Below, in pieces: positions 27,885 through 39,850 of a stretch of DNA of 64,000 nt. The translations under genes and the position numbers were made by a program. The number at the start of each line of letters is the position of its first letter. The first letter of the stretch is position 1. The DNA lies in assembly GCA_029961685.1 (NCBI GenBank), contig JARWKL010000002.1, positions 19,002,908 to 19,066,907 of the forward strand, in the 5' to 3' direction. The stretch comes from Aristolochia californica (taxonomy: Eukaryota; Streptophyta; Magnoliopsida; Piperales; Aristolochiaceae). The notes beneath the pieces are model-generated. The model saw only the letters and a program-made list of their open reading frames with translations, did not search any database and had not been told where the DNA came from.

Positions 27885-28663
27885 ATTGCAAAACTTAATA
27901 TATAAAAAACTGAAAGTGTTTACAATCCTTAAAAATCGTAGATACTTTTTGGAATTATCACTCTCAGTATTTGTGCATTTCCATTTCGAATGTTCAATTT
28001 CTTTTCAAATGCAAACTCGAGTATACAATCCTTAAGAATTACGAATACTTTTTGGAATTATATCTCTCAGCATTTGTGCATTTCCGTTTTGGATGTTCAA
28101 TTTTTTTTCAACTCCAAACTTGAATTTTCACTCTCCCATTTTTCTCGTAAACAAAAAGATATGGCAAATAGGTCGCAACAAATTGAAAATTTTGAGTTTA
28201 TTTAGGCAACAAATTGAAAACTATATAATAAATGTAAGTGAAGAAAATTATTTCATGCACTAAAAAAGAACACCAAAATTTTGTTATCCATGTTTGGGAA
28301 ATTCCACTAGTACAACCCCTAATAGCTTGGTGGAAGTTTCTTAGAAAGAGATTTCAAATTGATCCTAACATGTTTTAAATATGGATATGCGTGCCTGAAA
28401 CTTGTTGAAGATGCAAATGACCTAATGATCCAAAATTTTCTAGTAGAAAAAAAAAATTCTCAAGTTAACGTGTTGTGGGATATTTACCAGAGCCAAACAA
28501 CCCACTTTTTTCCTATTTACAAAAAGCAGACCTAATAATCATAGATCATCATAAATGTTTTGATCGATTAATGATGTGTAATGGCTATAATTTTTGTTAA
28601 AAATGACTTATGGTTTGGGAGTCAACACTCATTTAAAAATGCCTCACCCCCCCTTTTCCGATG
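27885..28663 (+). repeat. Monomer with ~100-bp internal back-jump
   Basis: After GCAAACTCGAGT near 28022 the sequence returns to TACAATCCTTAAGAATTACG, so the stretch from ACAATCCTT to the T run and CCAAACT box is present twice. Spacing grows to 779 bp. The first half is of the right-hand subfamily type (TATCACTCTCAGTATTTG), the second of the AACTCC type. Confidence 0.85.
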
Positions 28664-29339
28664 ATTGCAAAACCAAATATATAAAAACCTTAAAGAGTTT
28701 GCAATCCTTAAAAATCATATATACATTTTGGAATTATATCTCTCAGCATTTGTGCATTACCATTTTGGATGTTCAATTTTTTTTCAATTGCAAACATGAA
28801 TTTTCACTCTCCCATTTTTCTCGGAAACAAAAGGATAAGTCAAATAGATCACAAAAAAATGAAAATTTTAGAGTTTAAGTATGCAAAAAACAAAAACCTA
28901 TAATAAATGTAAGTGACGAAATTTATTTCTCGCACTAAAAATGAACACCAAAGTTTTGTATTCCATGTTTGGGAAATTCCACTAGTACAAACCCTAATAG
29001 CTTGGTGGAATTTTATAAGAACGAGATTTCTAATTGATCCTAACATGTTTTAAATATGGATATGAAAGCCTGAAACATGTTGAAGATGCAAATGACCTAA
29101 TGATCCAAAAATTTCGAGTAGAAAAAATTAAATTCTCAAGTTAATGTTCGGTGGGATAGTTACTAGAGCCAGTTAACCCACTGTTTGCCTATTTACAAAA
29201 AGCAGACCTCTCAATCATAGATCATCATAAAGGTTTTGATCGATTAATGATGTGTAACGACTATAATTTTTGTTAGAAAAGACTTATGGTTTGGGAGTCA
29301 ACATTCAGTTAAAAATGCCTCGTCCCACCTTTTCCGATG

Positions 29340-30188
29340 ATTGTAAAACCAAATTTAAAAAAACTAAAAGAGTTTAAAATCCTTAAAAATCATATATACT
29401 TTTTGGAATTACCTCTCTCTGCATTTTTGCATTTCAATTTTTAATGTTCAATTTTTTTTCAAAACCAAACTTGTAATTTCACTCTCCATTTTTTTCTCGA
29501 AAACAAAAAGATAAGGCAAATAGATCACAACAAAATGAAAATTTTAGAGTTTAAGTATTGAAAAAATCAAAAACTATAATAAAATCACAAATACTTTTTG
29601 GAGTTATATCTCTTAGCTTTTGTTCATTTCCCTTTTGGATGTTCAATTTTTTTTCAACTCCAAACTTGAATTTTCACTCTCCCATTTTTCTTGTAAACAA
29701 AAAGATAAGATAAATAGAGCACTACAAAATGAAAATTTTAGAGTTTATGTATGCAAAAAAAAAAAACTATAATAAATGTAAATGAAGAAAATTATTTCAC
29801 GCACTAAAAATGAACACCAATGTTTTGTTATCCAAGTTTGAGAAATTCCACTAGTACAACCCCTAATAGCTTGGTGGAATTTTGTAAGGAAGAGATTTCT
29901 CATTGATCCTAACATGTTTTAAATATGGATATGCATGCCTGAAACATGTTGAAGATGCAAATGACCTAATGATCCAAAAATTTCGAGAAGAAAAAATTAA
30001 ATACTGAAGTCAACGTGTAGTGGGATCTTTACTGGTGCCAAATAACCCAATTTTTGCCTATTTACAAAAAGCGGACCTATCAATCATAGATCATCATAAA
30101 TATTTTGATCGACTAATGATGTGTAACAACTAAAATTTTTGTTAGAAATGACTTATGGTTTGGGAGTGAACCCTCAGTTAAAAATGCC

Positions 30189-30227
<39 letters not shown>

Positions 30228-30240
30228 CCCTTTTTTGAAG
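29340..30240 (+). repeat. Monomer with ~220-bp partial duplication
   Basis: Near 29580-29590, CTATAATAAA is followed by ATCACAAATACTTTTTGG, so the stretch from the ATCACAGATAC box to the ATAATAAATG box is repeated. Spacing is 901 bp, the longest in the window. The repeat is of the other monomer type (AACTCCAAACTTGAATTTTC), pointing to unequal exchange between types. Confidence 0.87.
30190..30230 (+). repeat. C tract, 35 nt, longest in the window
   Basis: Thirty-five C (30190-30224), a single T, then five C. It is in the variable slot just before TTTTTTGAAGATTGC. Confidence 0.97.
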
Positions 30241-31548
30241 ATTGCAAAACCAAATATCTAAAAAGCTAAAAGAGTTTACAATCCTTTAAAATCACAGATA
30301 CTTTTTCGATATATTTCTCTTAGCATTTGTGCATTTCAATTTTGGATGTTCAATTTTTTTTCAAATCCAAACTTGAGTTATCACTCTCCCATTTTTTCTC
30401 GCAAAACAAAAAGATAAGGAAAATAGATGACAACAAAATGAAAATTTTAGAGTTTATGTAGGCCAAAAATCAAAAACTATAATAAATGTAAGTGATGAAA
30501 ATTATTTCACGCACTAAAAATAAACACCTAAGTTTTGTTATCCATATTTGTGAAATTCCACTAGTATAACCCTTAATAGCATGGTGGAATTTCATAAGAA
30601 AGAAACTTCAAATTGATTTAACATGTTTTAAATATGGATATGCATGCCTGAAACATGTTGAAGATGAAAAATGGCCAAATGATCCAAAAATTTCAAGGAG
30701 TGGAAAAAATTAAATTCTGAAATTAACGTGCGGTGGTATATTTACCAGAGCCAAACAACACACTTTTTGTCTATTTACAAAAAGCGGACATAACAATCAT
30801 AGATCATCGTAAATGTTTTGATCAATTAATGATGTGTAACGGGTATAATTTTGGTTAGAAATGACTTTAGGTTTTAAAATGTCTCACCCCCCTTTTTCCG
30901 ATGATTTTAAAACCTAATATATAAAAATCTAAAACATTTTACAATACTTAAAAATCAAAGATACTTTTGGAATTATATCTCTCAGCATTTGTGCATTTCC
31001 ATTTTGGATGTGCAATTTTGTTTCAACTCCAAACTTGAATTTTCACTCTCCCATTTTTCTCATAAGCAAAAAGATAAGACAAATAGATAGCAACAAAATG
31101 AAAATTTTTAGTTGATGTATGCAAAAAATTGAAAAATATAATAAGTGTAAGTGAAGAAAATTGTTTCACGCTCTAAAAATGAACACCAAAGTTATGTTAT
31201 CTATGTTTGGCAAATTCCACTAGTACAACCCCTAATAGATTGGTGGAATTTGATAAGAAAGAGATTTCTAATTGATCCTAACATGTTTTAAATAGGGATA
31301 TGCATGCCTGAAAAATGTTGAAGATGCAAATGACCTTATGATCCAAAAATTTCAAGAACTAGAAAAAATTTAATTCTTAAGTTATCGTGCGGTGGGATAT
31401 TTACCAGAGCCAAACAACCCACTTTTTACCTTTTTACAAAAAGTGGACCTAACAATCATAGATTGATTAATGATGTGTAATGGCTATAATTTTTGGTTAA
31501 AAATGACTTATGGTTTGGGTGTCAACACTCATTACAAAATGCAACGCA

Positions 31549-31606
31549 CCCCCCCCCCCCCCCCCCCCCCCCCCCTCTCCCGTCGCCCACCCCCTTCCCC
31601 GCCCTT
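31549..31606 (+). repeat. C tract, 27 nt, with C/G-rich extension
   Basis: Twenty-seven C (31549-31575) followed by about 30 bp of imperfect C-rich sequence containing CGTCGCCCACC and CCCCGCCC. The extension is typical of the first monomer of HOR-1 and absent from ordinary monomers. Confidence 0.95.
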
Positions 31607-32255
31607 TTCTGATGATTGCAAAACCAAATATATAAAAATCTAAAAGAGTTTACAATCCTTAAAAATCATAGATACATTTTGGAATTATATCTCTCATTTT
31701 GGATGTTCAATATTTTTTCAACTCCAAACTTGAATTTTCACTCTCCCATTTTTCTCGTAAACAAAAAGATAAGGAAAATAGATTGCGACAAAATGAAATT
31801 TTTGTGTTTATGTATGCAAAAAATTGAAAACTATAATAAATGTAAGTGAACAAAATTATCTCATGCACTAAAAGTGACCAAAGTTTTGTTATCCCTGTTT
31901 GGGAAATTCCTCCAGTACAACCCCTAATGGCTTGGTAGAATTTTATAAGAAAGAGATTTAAAATCTATCCAAACATGTTTTAAATGTGGATATGCGTGCC
32001 TGAAACTTGTGGAAGATGGAAATGACCTAATGATCCAAATATTTCAAGGAGTAGAAAAAATTAAATTCTCAAGTTAACGTGCGGTGGGATATTTGCTAGA
32101 GCCAAACAACCAACTTTTTGCCCATTTATAAAAAGCAGACCTAACAATCATAGATCATCATAAATATTTTGATCGATTAATTATGTGTAACGGCTATAAT
32201 TTTTGTTAGAAAAGACTTATAGTTTGGGAGTCAACACTCAGTCAAAAATGCCTCT

Positions 32256-32272
32256 CCCCCCCCCCCCCCCCC
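32256..32272 (+). repeat. C tract, 17 nt
   Basis: This is the second-monomer slot of HOR-1 unit 1, between GCCTCT and TTTTCTGATGAGAAC. Confidence 0.95.
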
Positions 32273-32721
32273 TTTTCTGATGAGAACAAAACCTAATATA
32301 TAAAAAACTAAAAGACTTTACAATCTTTAAAAATCATAGATACATTTTGGAATTATCTCTCTCAGCATTTGTGCATTTCTAGTTTGGATATTCAATTTTT
32401 TTTCAAATCCAAACTTTGGTTTTAACTCTCCCTTATAATAAATGTAAGTTAAGAAAATTATTTCATGCACTAAAAATGAACACTAAATTTTTATTATCCA
32501 TGTTTGGGAAATTCCACTAGTACAACCCCTAATATCTTGGTGGAGTTTTATAAGAAAAAGATTTCTAATTGATCCTAACATGTTTTAAAGATGGATATGC
32601 AAGCCTGAAATATGTTGAACATGCAACTGACCGAATGGTCCAAAAATTTCAAGCAGTTGAAAAAAATTAAATTATCAAGTTAACGGACAGTGGGATATTT
32701 ACGAGAGCCAAACAATACACA

Positions 32722-34005
32722 TTTTACCTTTTTACAAAAAGTGGACCTAACAATCATAGATTGATTAATGATGTGTAATGGCTATAATTTTTGGTTAAAA
32801 ATGACTTATGGTTTGGGTGTCAACACTCATTAGAAAATACAACGCACCCCCACCCCCCCCCCCCCCCTCTCCCGTCGCCCACCCCCTTCCCCGCCCTTTT
32901 CTGATGATTGCAAAACCAAATATATAAAAATCTAAAAGAGTTTACAATCCTTAAAAATCATAGATACATTTTGGAATTATATCTCTCATTTTGGATGTTC
33001 AATATTTTTTCAACTCCAAACTTGAATTTTCACTCTCCCATTTTTCTCGTAAACAAAAAGATAAGGAAAATAGATTGCGACAAAATGAAATTTTTGTGTT
33101 TATGTATGCAAAAAATTGAAAACTATAATAAATGTAAGTGAACAAAATTATCTCATGCACTAAAAGTGACCAAAGTTTTGTTATCCCTGTTTGGGAAATT
33201 CCTCTAGTACAACCCCTAATAGCTTGGTAGAATTTTATAAGAAAGAGATTTAAAATCTATCCAAACATGTTTTAAATGTGGATATGCGTGCCTGAAACTT
33301 GTGGAAGATGGAAATGACCTAATGATCCAAATATTTCAAGGAGTAGAAAAAATTAAATTCGCAAGTTAACGTGCGGTGGGATATTTGCTAGAGCCAAACA
33401 ACCAACTTTTTGCCCATTTATAAAAAGCAGACCTAACAATCATAGATCATCATAAATATTTTGATCGATTAATTATGTGTAACGGCTATAATTTTTGTTA
33501 GAAAAGACTTATAGTTTGGGAGTCAACACTCAGTCAAAAATGCCTCTCCCCCCCCCTTTTCTGATGAGAACAAAACCTAATATATAAAAAACTAAAAGAC
33601 TTTACAATCTTTAAAAATCATAGATACATTTTGGAATTATCTCTCTCAGCATTTGTGCATTTCTAGTTTGGATGTTCAATTTTTTTTCAAATCCAAACTT
33701 TGGTTTTAACTCTCCCTTATAATAAATGTAAGTTAAGAAAATTATTTCATGCACTAAAAATGAACACTAAAGTTTTATTATCCATGTTTGGGAAATTCCA
33801 CTAGTACAACCCCTAATATCTTGGTGGAGTTTTATAAGAAAAAGATTTCTAATTGATCCTAACATGTTTTAAAGATGGATATGCAAGCCTGAAATATGTT
33901 GAACATGCAACTGACCGAATGGTCCAAAAATTTCAAGCAGTTGAAAAAAATTAAATTATCAAGTTAACGGACAGTGGGATATTTACGAGAGCCAAACAAT
34001 ACACA
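32722..34005 (+). repeat. HOR-1 unit 2
   Basis: By eye almost identical to unit 1, including the shared 20-bp deletion. The clearest differences are the C tracts: 5 C, an A, then 15 C from 32847, and 9 C at 33548-33556. The monomer 2 deletion junction is near 33714-33722. Confidence 0.93.
32847..32867 (+). repeat. C tract, 5+15 nt
   Basis: This is the first-monomer slot of HOR-1 unit 2: five C, an A, fifteen C. The same C/G-rich extension follows as in unit 1. Confidence 0.95.
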
Positions 34006-34153
34006 TTTTGCCTATTTACAAACGCGGACCTAATAATCTTAGATCATCGTAAATGTTTTGATCGGTTAATGATGTGTAACGGCTATAAGTTTTGGTTAAA
34101 AATGACTTATGGTTTGGGTGTCAACACTCATTAGAAAACGCAACGCACCCACA

Positions 34154-34168
34154 CCCCCCCCCCCCCCC
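34154..34168 (+). repeat. C tract, 15 nt
   Basis: First-monomer slot of HOR-1 unit 3, preceded by CCCACA and followed by the C/G-rich extension with GTCGCCCTCC. Confidence 0.95.
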
Positions 34169-34847
34169 TCTCCCGTCGCCCTCCCCCTTCCCCGTCCTTT
34201 TCTGATGATTGCAAAACCAAATATATAAAAATCTAAAAGAGTTTACAATCCTTAAAAATCATAGATACATTTTGGAATTATATCTCTCATTTTGGATGTT
34301 CAATATTTTTTCAACTCCAAACTTGAATTTTCACTCTCCCATTTATCTCGTAAACAAAAAGATAAGGAAAATAGATTGCGACAAAATGAAATTTTTGAGT
34401 TTATGTATGCAAAAAATTGAAAACTATAATAAATGTAAGTGAACAAAATTATCTCATGCTCTAAAAGTGACCAAAGTTTTGTTATCCCTGTTTGGGAAAT
34501 TCCTATAGTACAACCCCTAATAGCTTGGTAGAATTTTATAAGAAAGAGATTTAAAATCTATCCTAACATGTTTTAAATGTGGATATGCGTGCCTGAAAAT
34601 TGTTGAAGATGGAAATGACCTAATGATCCAAATATTTCAAGGAGTAGAAAAATTAAATTCTCAAGTTAACGTGTGGTGGGATATTTGCTAGAGCCAAACT
34701 ACCGACTTTTTGCCCATTTATAAAAAGCAGACCTAACAATCATAGATCATCATAAATATTTTGATTGATTAATGATGTGTAACGGCTATAATTTTTGTTA
34801 GAAAAGACTTATAGTTTGGGAGTCAACACTCATTTAAAAATGCCACG

Positions 34848-34870
<23 letters not shown>
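34848..34870 (+). repeat. C tract, 23 nt
   Basis: This is the second-monomer slot of HOR-1 unit 3. The same slot holds 17, 9 and 3 C in the other units. Confidence 0.95.
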
Positions 34871-34878
<8 letters not shown>

Positions 34879-35321
34879 GATGAGAACAAAACCTAATATA
34901 TAAAAAACTAAAAGACTTTACAATCCTTAAAAATCATAGATACATTTTGGAATTATCTCTCTCCGCATTTGTGCATTTCTAGTTTGGATGTTCAATTTTT
35001 TTTCAAATACAAACTTTGGTTTTAACTCTCCCTTATAATAAATGTATGTTAAGAAAATTATTTCATGCACTAAAAATGAACACCAAAGTTTTATTATCCA
35101 TGTTTGGGAAATTCCACTAGTACAACCCCTAATATCTTGGTGGAGTTTTATAAGAAAGAGATTTCTAATTGATCCTAACATGTTTTAAAGATGGATATGC
35201 AAGCCTGAAACATGTTGAACATGCAACTGACCGAATGGTCCAAAAATTTCAAGCAATAGAAAAAAATTAAATTATCAAGTTAACGGACAGTGGGATATTT
35301 ACGAGAGCCAAACAATACACA

Positions 35322-35462
35322 TTTTTCCTATTTACAAACGCGGACCTAATAATCTTAGATCATCGTAAATGTTTTGATCGGTTAATGATGTGTAACGGCT
35401 ATAAGTTTTGGTTAAAAATGACTTATGGTTTGGGTGTCAACACTCATTAGAAAACGCAACGC

Positions 35463-35499
<37 letters not shown>

Positions 35500-36450
35500 C
35501 CCGTCGCCCTCCCCCTTCCCCGCCCTTTTCTGATAATTTCAAAACCAAATATATAAAAATCTAAAAGAGTTTACAATCCTTAAAAATCATAGATACATTT
35601 TGGAATTATATCTCTCATTTTGGATGTTCAATATTTTTTTAACTCCAAACTTGAATTTTCACTCTCCTATTTATCTCGTAAACAAAAAGATAAGGAAAAT
35701 AGATTGCGACAAATTGAAATTATTGAGTTTATGTATGCAAAAAATTGAAAACTATAATAAATGTAAGTGAACAAAATTATCTCATGCACTAAAAGTGACC
35801 AAAGTTTTGTTATCCCTGTTTGGGAAATTCCTCTAGTACAACCCCTAATAGCTTGGTAGAATTTTATAAGAAAGAGATTTAAAATCTATCCAAACATGTT
35901 TTAAATGTGAATATGCGTACCTAAAACTTGTCGAAGATGGAAATGACCTAATGATCCAAATATTTCAAGGAGTAGAAAAAATTAAATTCTCAAGTTAACG
36001 TGCGGTGGGATATTTGCTAGAGCCAAACAACCGACTTTTTGCCCATTTATAAAAAGCGGACCTAACAATCATAGATTATCATAAATATTTTGATCGATTA
36101 ATGATGTGTAACGGCTATAATTTTTGTTAGAAAAGACTTATAGTTTGGGTGTCAACACTCAGTTAAAAATGCCCTTTTCTGATGAGAACAAAACCTAATA
36201 TATAAAAAATTAAAAGACTTTACAATCCTTAAAAATCACAGATACATTTTGGAATTATCTCTCTCAGCATTTGTGCATTTCTAGTTTGGATGTTCAATTT
36301 TTTTTCAAATCCAAACTTTGGTTTTAACTCTCCCTTATAATAAATGTAAGTTAAGAAAATTATTTCATGCACTAAAAATGAACACCAAAGTTTTATTATC
36401 CATGTTTGAGAAATTCCACTAGTACAACCCCTAATATCTTGGTGGAGTTT
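35322..36450 (+). repeat. HOR-1 unit 4, right end lost
   Basis: This copy resembles unit 3 and shares its ATTTATCTCGTAAAC variant. It has the longest C tract of the HOR (33 nt at 35464-35496) in monomer 1 and only CCC at 36172-36174 in monomer 2. Identity to the HOR stops after about 36450, where ordinary array sequence (TTATTTCAAATTGATCC) takes over. Confidence 0.9.
35464..35496 (+). repeat. C tract, 33 nt
   Basis: First-monomer slot of HOR-1 unit 4, uninterrupted, followed by T and the C/G-rich extension. Confidence 0.97.
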
Positions 36451-36764
36451 TATAAGAAAATTATTTCAAATTGATCCTAACTTGTTTTAAATATGGATAT
36501 GCATGCTTAAACTATGTTGAAGATGCAATTGACCTAATGATACAAAATATTCAAGTAATAGAAAAAATTAAATTCTCAAGTTAACGTGCGGTGGGATAGT
36601 TACCTAAGCCAAACAACCCACATTTTTCGAATTTACAAAAAGCAGACCTATCAATCATAGATCATCAAAAATGTTTTAATCGATTAATGATGTGTAACGG
36701 CTATAATTTTTGTTAGAAATTACTTGTGGTTTGGGAGTCAACACTCAGTTAAAAATGCCTCGCT

Positions 36765-36775
36765 CCCCCCCCCCC
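36765..36775 (+). repeat. C tract, 11 nt
   Basis: Eleven C, a T, then four C, in the slot of the first monomer after HOR-1. Confidence 0.95.
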
Positions 36776-37456
36776 TCCCCTTTTCCAATGATTACAAAAC
36801 CTAATATATAAAAAACTAGAAGAGTTTACAATCCTTAAAAATTACAGATACTTTTTGGAATTATCTCTCTCAGCATATCCATTTTGGATGTTCAATTTTT
36901 TTTCTAATCCAAACTTGACTTTTCACTCTCCCTTTTTTCTCTTAAACAAAAAGATAAGGCAAATACATCACTACAAAAAGAAAATTTTAGAGTTTGTGTA
37001 TGCAAAAAATCAAAAACTACAATCAATGTAAGTGAAGAAAGTTATTTTACGGACTAAAAATGAACACCAAAGTTTTGTTATCCATGTTTGGGAAATTCCG
37101 CTAGTACAACCCCTAATAGCTTGGTGGAATTTTATTAGAAAGAGATATCTAATTGATCCTGACATGTTTTAAATATGGATATGCATGCCTGGAACATGTT
37201 GAAGATGTAACTCACCTGATAATCCAAAAATTTCAAGGAGTAGATAAAATTAAATTCTCAAATTAACGTGTGGTGGGATATCTACCAGTGCCAAACAACC
37301 CACTTTTTGGTATTTACAAAAATCGGACCTAACAATCATAGATCATCGTAAATGTTTTGATCGTTTAATGAAGTGCAATGGCTATAATTTTTTTTATAAA
37401 TGACTTATGGTTTGGGAGTCAACACTCAGTAATAAATGTCACGCAACCTCCCCCGT

Positions 37457-37472
37457 CCCCCCCCCCCCCCCC
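37457..37472 (+). repeat. C tract, 16 nt
   Basis: Sixteen C after CCTCCCCCGT and before TCCACTTTTCC. The imperfect left flank resembles a degraded longer tract. Confidence 0.95.
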
Positions 37473-37559
37473 TCCACTTTTCCAATGATATCAAAACCTA
37501 ATATATAAAAAACTAAAAAATTTTACAATCCTTAAAAATCACAGATACTTTTTACAATT

Positions 37560-39514
37560 ATCTCTCACAACTTTTGTGCATTTCCATTTTGCATGTTCAA
37601 TTTTTTTCAAATCCAAAGTTGAGTTTTCACACTCCCATTTTTCTCGTAAAAAAAATATAAGGCAAATAGATCACAACAAAATGAAAATTTTAGAGTTTAT
37701 GTTTGCAAAAAATTGAAAACTATAATAAATGTAAATGAATGAAATTATTTCACTCACTAAAATGAACACCAAAGTTTTGTTATCCATGTTTGGGAAATTC
37801 CACTAGTACAACCCCTAATAGCTTGGTGGAATTTTTTACGGAAGAGATTTCTAATTGATCCTAACATGGTTTAAATGTGGATGTGCATGCCTAAAACATG
37901 TTGAAGATGAAAATGACCTAATGTTCAAAAAATTTCATGGAGTAGAAAAAATTAAATTCTCAAGTTAATGTGCGGTGGGATATTTACCAGAGCCAAAGAA
38001 CCCAGTTTTTACCTATTTACAAAAGGAGAAACTAACAATTATAGATTATCGTAAAGGTTTTTATCGATTAATGATGTGTAATGGTTGTAATTTTTGATAG
38101 AAATGACTCTTGATTTGGGAGTCAACTCTGAGTTAAAAATGCCTCCCCCCCTCCCCCTTTTCCGATGATTGCAAAACCTTATATATAAAAAACTAAAAGA
38201 GATTACTCCTTAAAAATTATAGATACTTTTTTGAATAATCTATCTCAGCATTTGGGCATTTCCATTTTGGATGTTCCATTTTTTTTCAAATCCAAAGTTG
38301 AGTTTTCACTCTCCCATTTTTCTGGTAAACAAAAAGACATTGCAAATAGATTGCAACAAAATGAAAATTTTGAGTTTATGTCTACAAAAAATTGAAAACT
38401 ACAATAAAGATAAGTGAATAAAAATATTTCACACACTAAAATTGAACACCAAAGTTTTGTTATCTATGTTGGGAAAATTTCACAAGTACAACCCCTAATT
38501 GCTTGGTGGAATTTTATAAGAAAGAGATTTCTAATTGATCCTAAAATTTTTTAAATATGGATATGCATGCCTAAAACATGTTGAAGATGCAAATGACCTA
38601 ATGAACCAAAATTTTCAAAGAGTAGAAAAAAATAAATTCTCAAGTTAACATGCGGTGGGATATTTAGAGCCAAACAACCCTCTTTTTGCTTATTTACAAA
38701 AATGTGGACCTAACAATCATAGATCATCGCAAAGTTTTTGATCAATTAATGATGTGTAATGGCTATAATTTTTGCTAGAAATGACTTCTGTTTGGGAGTC
38801 AGTACTCAGTTAAAAATGCCTCCTGCCCCCCTCCCTCCTTGTTCAATGATTGAAAAACCTAATATATAAAAAACTAAAAGAGTTCAATCCTTCAAAATCA
38901 TAGATACTTTTCGGAAATATCTCTCTCTTCATTTATGCAATTCCATTTTGGATGTTCAATTTTTTTTCAAATTCAAACTTGAGTTTTCACGCTCCCATTT
39001 TCCTCATAAACAAAAAGATATGGCAAATAGATCACAACAAAATGAAAATTTTATAGTTTATGTATGCAAAAAATTGAAAACTATAAAAAATGTAAGTGAA
39101 GACAATTATTTCACGCACTAAAAATGAACACCAAAGTTTTGTTATCCTTGTTTGGGAAATTCCACTTCTACAACTCCTAATAGCTTGGTGGTATTTTGTA
39201 AGAAGAGATTTCTAATTGATCCTAACATGTTTTAAAGATGAATATGCATGCCTGAAACATGTTGAAGATGCAAATGACTTAGTGATAAAAGAATTTCATG
39301 GAGTAGAAAAAATTAAATTCTCATGTTAACGTACGGTGGGATAGTTACCAAGGCCAAACAACCAACTTTTTGCCTATTCCCAAAAGGCGGACCTCACAAT
39401 CATAAAACATCATAAATGTTTTGATCGATTAATGATGTGTAACGGCTATAATTTTTTTTTAGAAATGACTTGTGGTTTGGGAGTCAACACTCAGTTAAAA
39501 ATGCCACCCCCCCC

Positions 39515-39547
<33 letters not shown>

Positions 39548-39850
39548 CCCCCCTTTTCTGATGATTGCAAAACATAATATATAAAAAACTAAAACAGTTT
39601 ACAATCCTTAGAAATCACAGATACATTTTGGAATTATCTCTCTCAGCATTTGTGAATTTCCATTTTGGATGTTCAATTTTTTTTAAATATAAAGTTGAGT
39701 TTTCACTCTCCCTTTTTTTTGGTTAACAAAAAGATAAGGCTAATAGATCACAAAAAAATAAAAATTTTAGAGTTTATGTATGCAAAAAATTGAAAACATT
39801 AATAAATGTAAGTGAAGGAAATTATTTCATGCACTAAAAATGAACACCAA
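37560..39850 (+). repeat. Duplicated multi-monomer block, left copy (partner 49.85-51.43 kb)
   Basis: Shared rare variants in order: CCAAAGTTGAGTTTTCACAC, CACTCACTAAAATGAAC, a shortened GATATTTAGAGCC box, GAGTTCAATCCTTCAAAATC, CCATTTTCCTCA, TTTATAGTTT with CTATAAAAAATGT, CCTCACAATCATAAA, ACATAATATATAAAAAAC, and GAAGGAAATTATTTCATGC. This copy has one monomer more than its partner, with AGATTGCAACAAAATG near 38348. Confidence 0.75.
39507..39553 (+). repeat. C tract, 8+31 nt
   Basis: Eight C, an A, 31 C (39516-39546), a G and six more C, in the variable slot just before the reference monomer. Confidence 0.96.

Larger units (their letters stand above)
20511..31423 (+). repeat. Diverged satellite block with expanded C tracts
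   Basis: Landmarks lie at 21070, 21750, 22381, 23059, 23738, 24413, 25096, 25806, 26542, 27216, 27885, 28664, 29340, 30241 and 30904. Two steps are long (779 and 901 bp) because part of a monomer is repeated, near 28020 and 29585. C tracts of 21, 31 and 35 nt occur at 25767, 26501 and 30190. No gene is seen. Confidence 0.93.
31424..32721 (+). repeat. HOR-1 unit 1
   Basis: First copy. Its first monomer has a 20-bp deletion between CAATCATAGAT and TGATTAATGATG near 31461, which unit 2 shares and units 3 and 4 lack. C tracts: 27 nt at 31549 and 17 nt at 32256. The 85-bp deletion junction of monomer 2 is near 32430-32436. Confidence 0.93.
34006..35321 (+). repeat. HOR-1 unit 3
   Basis: This unit keeps the stretch deleted in units 1 and 2 (CATCGTAAATGTTTTGATC near 34043). 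C tracts are 15 nt at 34154-34168, preceded by a CCCACA interruption, and 23 nt at 34848-34870. It also has ATTTATCTCGTAAAC where units 1 and 2 have ATTTTTCTCGTAAAC. Confidence 0.93.
31424..36450 (+). repeat. Two-monomer higher-order repeat, ~1.3 kb, four copies (last partial)
   Basis: Four successive ~1.3-kb units are nearly identical, while the monomers inside a unit differ clearly. Monomer 1 lacks about 17 bp, so ATCTCTC runs straight into ATTTTGGATG, and it carries a C tract followed by a CCGTCGCCC-type C/G-rich stretch. Monomer 2 lacks about 85 bp, so CTCTCCC joins TTATAATAAATG, and it has GATGAGAACAAAACC in place of GATGATTGCAAAACC. Unit starts at 31424, 32722, 34006 and 35322 give periods of 1298, 1284 and 1316 bp. 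Divergence from the array begins after about 36450. Confidence 0.95.

Noticed and set aside
28849..29046. Recurrent minus-strand frame beginning MLGSIRNLFLIKFHQAIRGC at many monomers
   Set aside because: It does start with ATG, in the dyad region, and recurs widely, but it is the complement of the same satellite stretch and is broken by stops and frameshifts in many monomers. No promoter or independent conservation is visible.
30190..30224. C tract as vector, linker or assembly gap filler
   Set aside because: The same slot holds shorter C runs in nearly every monomer, so the tract belongs to the satellite. The exact length may still be affected by sequencing error.
31424..36450. Possible transposon with repeated internal units
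   Set aside because: No terminal inverted repeats, long terminal repeats, target-site duplications or coding frames. Both ends merge into ordinary satellite monomers, so a higher-order repeat explains it better.
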